Notes under the pieces: model-generated
What the model was told of the DNA's origin: nothing
Seen by the model: only the letters and a program-made list of their open reading frames with translations
The model's database searches: none
Shown: one piece after another, positions 5,009-9,680 of the stretch
Layout: each line of letters begins with the position of its first letter
Numbering within the stretch: position 1 is the first letter of the stretch
Source of the DNA: UMGS1519 sp963621885
Lineage (GTDB): Bacteria; Actinomycetota; Coriobacteriia; Coriobacteriales; Eggerthellaceae
DNA length: 9,680 nt
Direction of reading: 5' to 3'
NCBI GenBank assembly: GCA_963621885.1
Contig: CAVFFT010000071.1
Span: 1 to 9,680, forward strand
Position numbers and translations under genes: made by a program

Positions 5009-6850
5009 ATGAGCCGAATTTCGGTTGCGGCCTCGTGTGGCCACGACTTGCGCCGCATGGACTTCCTGGATTCGCAGGAGCGCATGGTGCGGGCCACCCC
5101 GCCGGGTGCGTGCCCTATCGCAACGCAGCTTTCCTTGTTGCAGCTTGCCGAATCACAGGTTTGCGGAAAATGCACGCCCTGCCGGGTGGGGCTGCCGCGC
5201 ATCGAGGCCTTGATGCGCCGCCTTTCCGCTTTTGAGGGCACCGACGCCGATGTGAACGAGATTCGTTCGCGGGCGCAGCTGCTTGCCGAGACGGGCGACT
5301 GCGCAGTGGGACGCAACGCGGGCAAGCTCGTGCTCGATGGGCTTGACACCTTCGCGTCTGAATTCGAGAACCATATTCAAGATAAGCGCTGTGAGACGGG
5401 AACGCGTCAGCCGGTTCCCTGCGTTTCCATTTGCCCTGCTCATGTGAATGTGCCTGCCTATATCGCGCTCGTGCAAGAGGGCGACTGCGATGGCGCGGTG
5501 AAGATGGTGCGCAAGGACAATCCGTTCCCGACGGCATGCGCGCTCATCTGCGAGCATCCGTGCGAGCAGTATTGCCGCCGCCAGCTCATTGACGCGCCGA
5601 TGAACATCCGCGGAATCAAGAAGTACGCGGTGGACAACGCGCGTGCGGACAAGGTGGAGACACCTGCTCGTGCTGAATCGACCGGCAAGCGCGTCGCGGT
5701 CATTGGCGGCGGCCCATCGGGTCTCACCTGCGCATACTACTGCGCGCTCATGGGACATGACGTGACGGTGTTCGAGGCGCGCGCCCATTTGGGCGGCATG
5801 ATGCGCTACGGCATTCCGGCCTACCGCTTCCCGCGCGAGCGCCTGCAGGAGGATATCGATGCCATTCTGGGCGTTGGCGGCATCACCGTGAAATACAACC
5901 ATAGCGTCGACGATGTCGAAGAGCTCAACCGCATTTCCGAGGAATACGACGCCCTGTATGTGGCGGTTGGCGCGCAGAGCGGCAAGATGCTTTCGATGGA
6001 AGGCTCCGATGCCGAAGGCGTGCTGAGTGCGGTGCAGATGCTTGAGCGCATTGGCGACGACGATTACCCCGACTTCACCGGCAAACGCGTGGTCGTCATC
6101 GGCGGCGGCAACGTGGCCATGGACTGCGCCCGCACGAGCATTCGTGCTGGTGCCGAGCATGTGACGGTTGCCTATCGCCGCCGCATCGAGGACATGACGG
6201 CGCTTCTCGAAGAGGTTTCGGCCGCTGTGGCGGAAGGCGTCGAGATGGCGGTTCTGTCCGCGCCGGTTCGCATCGAGGTGGATGACGAGGGCAAGGCGGC
6301 GGCGCTCGTGTGCCAGCCGCAGATGATCGGCCCGGTGAAGGGCGGTCGCCCGGCGCCGTTGCCGGCGAACAAGCCCGAAGTGACCATTCCGGCCGACGTC
6401 GTCCTTATCGCGGTTGGTCAGGAAGTGCAGAGCTACCCGTTCGAGGACTTCGGCATGGTGACGGTGCGTTCGCGCTATAAGGCCGACGATCAGCTTCGCG
6501 CGGAAGGCTACGAGAACGTTTTCGTAGGCGGCGACTGCAAGACCGGTCCGAAGACGGCGGTCATGGCGATTGGCGCCGGCAAGGTGGCGGCGCGCAACAT
6601 CGACGACTACCTGGGATTCAATCATCAGATTGATTGCGGCGCCACGGTTCCCGCCGCGCGGCCGAACAATCTCGAGCCGTGCGGGCGCGTGCAGATTGCC
6701 GAACGCCCCGCTCATGAGCGTCGGACCGATTTCGAATACGTGGAGCTTCCGATGAGCAGCGAGGAGGCGGCGCAGGAATGCGGACGCTGCCTGCGTTGCG
6801 ACCACTATGGCATTGGCGCGCTCACCGGGAGGAGGCTTGAGCAATGGTAA
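5009..6850 (+). CDS. Fused NuoF C-terminal Fe-S / GltD-like NAD(P) oxidoreductase, hydrogenase partner
   Basis: This 613-residue cytosolic flavoprotein probably passes electrons between the adjacent hydrogenase and NAD(P)(H). Domains in order: the NuoF C-terminal [4Fe-4S] domain with CGKCTPCR (C52, C55, C58) and C98 after 39 residues; a GltD/DPYD-type Fe-S domain (C138, C142, C177, C181, C185, C189); an FAD-binding Rossmann fold (GGGPSG at 233-238); an NAD(P)-binding fold (GGGNVAMD at 365-372, then YRRR, an arginine set suggesting NADP); the second FAD contact FVGGDC; and a C-terminal CGRCLRCD (C591, C594, C597). The FMN/NADH-binding part of NuoF is absent. GAGAGGAG (4996-5003) precedes the ATG by 5 bases, and an in-frame TAA at 4979-4981 rules out a longer start. 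The stop overlaps hydA by 7 bases, implying translational coupling. Cofactor choice and direction are inferred; a role in glutamate synthesis is possible but no gltB-like gene is visible. Confidence 0.88.
   Translation: MSRISVAASCGHDLRRMDFLDSQERMVRATPPGACPIATQLSLLQLAESQVCGKCTPCRVGLPRIEALMRRLSAFEGTDADVNEIRSRAQLLAETGDCAVGRNAGKLVLDGLDTFASEFENHIQDKRCETGTRQPVPCVSICPAHVNVPAYIALVQEGDCDGAVKMVRKDNPFPTACALICEHPCEQYCRRQLIDAPMNIRGIKKYAVDNARADKVETPARAESTGKRVAVIGGGPSGLTCAYYCALMGHDVTVFEARAHLGGMMRYGIPAYRFPRERLQEDIDAILGVGGITVKYNHSVDDVEELNRISEEYDALYVAVGAQSGKMLSMEGSDAEGVLSAVQMLERIGDDDYPDFTGKRVVVIGGGNVAMDCARTSIRAGAEHVTVAYRRRIEDMTALLEEVSAAVAEGVEMAVLSAPVRIEVDDEGKAAALVCQPQMIGPVKGGRPAPLPANKPEVTIPADVVLIAVGQEVQSYPFEDFGMVTVRSRYKADDQLRAEGYENVFVGGDCKTGPKTAVMAIGAGKVAARNIDDYLGFNHQIDCGATVPAARPNNLEPCGRVQIAERPAHERRTDFEYVELPMSSEEAAQECGRCLRCDHYGIGALTGRRLEQW
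6827..6835 (+). promoter_or_regulatory. Strong ribosome-binding site of hydA inside the upstream gene
   Basis: GGGAGGAGG lies 8 bases before the hydA ATG at 6844, within the last codons of the oxidoreductase gene. With the 7-base overlap it fixes the hydA start and supports coupled expression in roughly equal amounts. Confidence 0.8.
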
Positions 6851-8562
6851 ACCTGACGATAGACGGAAAGCCCGTTCAGGCGTACGAGCAGATGACGCTG
6901 CTCGGCGCGGCGCAGATGACCGGCGCCCAGATTCCGACCCTGTGCTACATGGGGAAGAACAACTGCATTGGCAGCTGCCGCGTGTGCGTGGTCGATGTGG
7001 AAGGCGTGGGCATGGTTGCCTCATGCAACACGCAGGTGCAAGAGGGCATGGTGGTGAACACCAGCTCCGCCGCCGTGGTGCAGGCACGCCGCCAGAATGT
7101 GGCTGCCTTGATGGATGAGCATCGGACGGCATGTGCGACCTGCGTGCGCCAGGAAAGCTGCGCGCTGCGCAAACTCGCGAGCGATTTCAACGTGGTGGAA
7201 GACAGCGTGGAGATTCCTCCCGCGCGAAGCGAATGGAATTCCGATTTTCCGCTGCAGCGCGATGCGAGCAAGTGCATCAAGTGCCTGCGTTGCGTGGCAG
7301 AATGCCAGAAGGTCCAGCATTGCGCGGTATGGGACTTCACCGGCTCGGGCCCGACCTACAAGGTGACGGTGAAGAACGGCCTGAATATCGAGGATGCCGG
7401 CTGCGCCCTCTGCGGCCAGTGCATCACGCATTGCCCGACGGGCGCGCTTTCCGCCCGCGACGATACCGACAAGGTGATTGCCGCCCTGCTCGACCCCGAG
7501 GTCGAGACCGTGGTGCAGGTGGCGCCTGCCGTGCGTGTCGCCTGGGGTGAAGGCGTGGGCCTGACGCGCGAGGAGGCGAACCCCGGCCGTTTGGCATCCG
7601 CTTTGCGCGCGCTTGGTTTCGACCATATCTACGACACCGATTTCGCGGCCGACCTCACGATTATGGAAGAGGGAACTGAGTTCATCGAGTTCCTTTCCTC
7701 CGATAAGCCGCGCCCGATGTTCACGAGCTGCTGCCCGGGTTGGGTGCGTTTCGTGAAACAGCACTATCCCGAGTTCGTGGGCCAGCTTTCCAGCGCGAAG
7801 AGCCCGCACGAGATGATGGGCGCTGTGGCGAAGCACACGCTGCGTGAAGCGGCGCAGGCTGCCGGCAAGCGCCTGTTTGTGCTGAGCGTGATGCCGTGCG
7901 TGGCGAAGAAGTACGAATGCGATGTGCCGCAGCTTGCCTCCGAGGGCGAGGCGAATGTCGACGCGGTGCTGACCGTGCGCGAATTCGACCGCATGCTGAA
8001 GATGTTCCAGATCGATTGCGCGGCTCTGGAAGAGTCGTCTTTCGATGACCCGTTGGGTCAGAGTACCGGTGCCGCGACCATTTTCGGTCGTACCGGCGGC
8101 GTGATGGAGGCGGCTCTGCGTACCGCCGCAACCATCCTGACGGGCAAGCCTGCAAGCTTCGACGCCTGTGATTGCGCCGCCGCCACGCCGAATCGTCCGT
8201 GGCTCTCGAAGGAGCTTGATGTCGCGGGCACGACGGTGAGCGTTGCGGTGGCGAGTGGCCTGGGAAACACGGCGCGCCTGCTCGATGCCATCAAGGCGGG
8301 GAAGGCCCATTACGATTTCGTGGAGATTATGGCCTGCCCGGGCGGCTGCGTGGCCGGCGGCGGACAGCCCATCGCTTTCAACCAGGAGCTCGGTCCCGAA
8401 CGGACGCGTGCTCTCAACAGCCTGGATGTGAACGACACGCTGCGCATGTCGCACGACAATCCTTCCATTCAGAAGCTGTATGCCGACGTGCTGGGGCAGC
8501 CGCTCTCGCATATGTCGCACGAGCTGCTCCACACCTCGCAGGAGGAATGGGACCTCGACTAA
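6844..8562 (+). CDS. hydA: [FeFe] hydrogenase catalytic subunit, M3 type
   Basis: The 572-residue enzyme interconverts H2 with protons and electrons and matches the clostridial CpI architecture almost residue for residue. An N-terminal [2Fe-2S] domain has C34, C45, C48 and C61. The His-ligated [4Fe-4S] site has H93, C97, C100 and C106. Two [4Fe-4S] ferredoxin clusters follow (C144, C147, C150, C154 and C187, C190, C193, C197). The H-cluster domain has all three signatures: TSCCPGW (C297 ligand, C296 proton relay), MPCVAKK (C352, with K355) and MACPGGC (C498, C502). E279 in EEGTE fits the known proton path. No key residue is missing. There is no signal peptide, so it is cytosolic. Overlap with the preceding GltD-like gene points to NAD(P)(H), not ferredoxin alone, as electron partner, and to a group A2-like assignment; that subgroup call is inference. 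The LexA-like palindrome and gap follow its TAA. Confidence 0.96.
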   Translation: MVNLTIDGKPVQAYEQMTLLGAAQMTGAQIPTLCYMGKNNCIGSCRVCVVDVEGVGMVASCNTQVQEGMVVNTSSAAVVQARRQNVAALMDEHRTACATCVRQESCALRKLASDFNVVEDSVEIPPARSEWNSDFPLQRDASKCIKCLRCVAECQKVQHCAVWDFTGSGPTYKVTVKNGLNIEDAGCALCGQCITHCPTGALSARDDTDKVIAALLDPEVETVVQVAPAVRVAWGEGVGLTREEANPGRLASALRALGFDHIYDTDFAADLTIMEEGTEFIEFLSSDKPRPMFTSCCPGWVRFVKQHYPEFVGQLSSAKSPHEMMGAVAKHTLREAAQAAGKRLFVLSVMPCVAKKYECDVPQLASEGEANVDAVLTVREFDRMLKMFQIDCAALEESSFDDPLGQSTGAATIFGRTGGVMEAALRTAATILTGKPASFDACDCAAATPNRPWLSKELDVAGTTVSVAVASGLGNTARLLDAIKAGKAHYDFVEIMACPGGCVAGGGQPIAFNQELGPERTRALNSLDVNDTLRMSHDNPSIQKLYADVLGQPLSHMSHELLHTSQEEWDLD

Positions 8563-8792
8563 TGAGTGAACGTTCGTTCAGGAGCTTTGGGATTTTCGGT
8601 CGCGCCGTGCGAGGTTGTGGCGCGGCCGGATGTTCCGGTGAGTTTGCGGGGCGGGTTCGCGCGATTGGGTCGAGGCCGGTCCTTTCAACCGCAGCGGCAG
8701 GATGTCCCGGCGGCTGGGAAGTTGCTGTTGCGGGGGAGGCGCTTGTGGCGGTGTCAACGCCGAGCTTCCCAGCGACCAGAGCGCGGCTGTGA
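8562..8792 (+). CDS. Doubtful 76-codon frame overlapping the hydA stop
   Basis: The ATG shares its A with the hydA stop (TAATG), and GGAGGA (8541-8546) is about 15 bases upstream, longer than usual. The predicted 76-residue product is rich in Gly, Ala and Arg, with three Cys, no membrane segment and no family I recognise. Its codons include AGG, AGA, CGA, TCA and GGG, which the neighbouring hydrogenase gene uses sparingly. It also spans several inverted repeats. I judge non-coding leader or spacer DNA more likely than a gene, but stop-start overlap keeps it open. Confidence 0.2.
   Translation: MSERSFRSFGIFGRAVRGCGAAGCSGEFAGRVRAIGSRPVLSTAAAGCPGGWEVAVAGEALVAVSTPSFPATRARL
8567..8580. promoter_or_regulatory. 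Palindrome resembling an actinobacterial/Gram-positive LexA box
   Basis: TGAACG, TT, CGTTCA reads as GAAC-N4-GTTC, the core of the DinR/LexA (SOS or Cheo) box. It starts 4 bases after the hydA stop. The outer flanks (T and A) differ from the usual C and G. It may instead be a site for another dimeric regulator, or chance. Confidence 0.3.
8626..8638 (+). promoter_or_regulatory. Short hairpin in the hydA-hydE gap
   Basis: CCGGA (8626-8630) and TCCGG (8634-8638) form a 5-bp stem with a 3-base loop. A closely related sequence, GGATGTCCCGGC, recurs at 8700-8711 (compare GGATGTTCCGGT at 8628-8639). There is no U-run, so termination is unlikely. Confidence 0.3.
8713..8773 (+). promoter_or_regulatory. 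Long inverted repeat before hydE
   Basis: GCTGGGAAG (8713-8721) is the exact reverse complement of CTTCCCAGC (8765-8773). The 43-base interior contains a further GGCG/CGCC pair. The structure would end about 38 bases before the hydE start. It could be a leader RNA fold controlling hydE; no known riboswitch class was recognised. Confidence 0.35.
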
Positions 8793-8811
8793 AGGGGGCG
8801 CATGCAGTCAT

Positions 8812-9680
8812 ATGGATGCGGCGCTGAAACAGCTGATCGACCGCTTGAACGAGAATCATTCGCTTGATACGCGCGAATACGAGGCGCTCATTGTCGGCTT
8901 CGACGATGACCTCGCCTCGTACGCCGCGCAATTGGCGGTGGCGCAGCGCAAACGCGTATACGGCACCGCGGTGTACACGCGTGGTCTGGTGGAATTCACC
9001 AATTACTGCGTCAACGATTGCTTCTATTGCGGCATCCGCCGTTCGAATGACGCTTGCAGGCGTTATCGGCTGGACCCGGAAGTAATTGTCCGCTGCGCCG
9101 ACGAGGGCTACGAACTAGGCTTTCGCACCTTTGTGCTGCAAGGCGGGGAAGACCCCTGGTTCACCGATGAGCGCTTGTGCGCCATTGTGGCCGCGATAAA
9201 GGACGCGCATCCGGATTGCGCAATCACGCTTTCGGTGGGCGAGCGTTCGCGGGAGAGCTATCAGCGTCTGTTCGCCGCGGGCGCCGACCGCTATCTGCTT
9301 CGCCATGAAACCGCGACGGCTTCGCATTACGCGCAGCTGCACCCGGCGGGCCAACGTCTCGAAAGCCGCATGCGCTGCCTGCGCGATTTGCGCGAGATCG
9401 GCTATGCGGTAGGCGTGGGCTTTATGGTGGGTTCGCCGTTTCAGACGCCGGGTCATCTTGCGGCGGATCTGAAGTTCATCGAGGAATTCAAGCCCGAGAT
9501 GTGTGGCATCGGGCCCTTTGTTCCGCATCATGCCACGCCATTCGCGCAATATCCCGGCGGCACGGTGGAGCTGACCTGCTTTTTGCTGTCGCTCATTCGG
9601 CTTATTGCGCCTCACATACTGCTGCCGGCAACAACGGCACTGGGCACCATCGACCCCCGCGGTCGCGAGAAGGGCATTCT
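8812..9680 (+). CDS. hydE: [FeFe] hydrogenase H-cluster radical SAM maturase HydE (3' end outside window)
   Basis: The visible 289 residues are the bulk of a HydE protein (family usually about 340-360), cut by the window edge. HydE is a cytosolic radical S-adenosylmethionine enzyme that, with HydG and HydF, makes the diiron subcluster of the hydrogenase H-cluster. The radical SAM motif is the CX3CX2C of C66, C70 and C73 in the block GLVEFTNYCVNDCFYCGIRR, diagnostic for the HydE/PylB/BioB-like group. Further family marks are VLQGGED, LSVGERS, the RHETA block and GFMVGSPFQT. The ATG at 8812 is preferred; GAAGGGGG (8791-8798) lies 13 bases upstream, a rather long spacing, and an ATG at 8802 is in another frame. 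It sits 249 bases after hydA on the same strand, which supports the hydrogenase assignment. PylB or a BioB paralogue is less likely given this context. Confidence 0.92.
   Translation, partial: MDAALKQLIDRLNENHSLDTREYEALIVGFDDDLASYAAQLAVAQRKRVYGTAVYTRGLVEFTNYCVNDCFYCGIRRSNDACRRYRLDPEVIVRCADEGYELGFRTFVLQGGEDPWFTDERLCAIVAAIKDAHPDCAITLSVGERSRESYQRLFAAGADRYLLRHETATASHYAQLHPAGQRLESRMRCLRDLREIGYAVGVGFMVGSPFQTPGHLAADLKFIEEFKPEMCGIGPFVPHHATPFAQYPGGTVELTCFLLSLIRLIAPHILLPATTALGTIDPRGREKGI

Noticed and set aside
5153..7132. A 659-codon open frame on the minus strand, antisense across the flavoprotein and hydA genes
   Set aside because: It is the usual antisense shadow of G+C-rich genes. The plus-strand genes are unmistakable by motif, and the antisense product is low-complexity, rich in His, Arg and Ala, with no recognisable domain.
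7021..8532. A 503-codon open frame on the minus strand opposite hydA
   Set aside because: Same cause: all H-cluster motifs are read from the plus strand, and the antisense product has no family resemblance.

Overview
This is high-G+C DNA. Its gene content (MetQ-type lipoprotein, [FeFe] hydrogenase fused-flavoprotein module, radical-SAM maturase HydE) suggests an anaerobic actinobacterium, most plausibly a gut-type Coriobacteriia/Eggerthellales member. This taxonomic reading is inference from protein style and composition; no rRNA or other marker gene is present.

Left half, minus strand: a strong hairpin terminator (114-141) ends metQ (170-1051), a substrate-binding lipoprotein with no metN or metI beside it. 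A gene-poor 524-base stretch (1052-1575) follows, rich in inverted repeats. Then come a 12-TM DHA1-type MFS exporter (1576-2793) and a zinc-dependent dCMP deaminase (3000-3476). The last two have recognisable promoters of their own.

Middle: a 445-base divergent region (3477-3921) carries a good sigma-70-type promoter for each flanking gene. On the right-hand side a 12-bp direct repeat and an 8-bp hairpin lie just after the predicted start of transcription. The right-hand gene is a ROK-family, fructokinase-like sugar kinase (3922-4842).

Right half, plus strand: a hydrogen-metabolism cluster. The first gene (5009-6850) encodes an unusual fusion of the C-terminal Fe-S domain of NuoF with a GltD/NfnB-like FAD-NAD(P) oxidoreductase. 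It overlaps by 7 bases the gene for a complete, catalytically intact M3-type [FeFe] hydrogenase HydA (6844-8562). After a 249-base gap with several inverted repeats and a doubtful 76-codon reading frame, hydE (8812 to the window edge) encodes the radical-SAM enzyme needed to build the H-cluster. The layout suggests a two-protein H2:NAD(P)(H) oxidoreductase of the GltD-linked (group A2-like) kind, with no separate FMN-binding NuoF/HydB subunit and no NuoE-like subunit in view, plus at least part of its maturation machinery. This is the most interesting system in the window.
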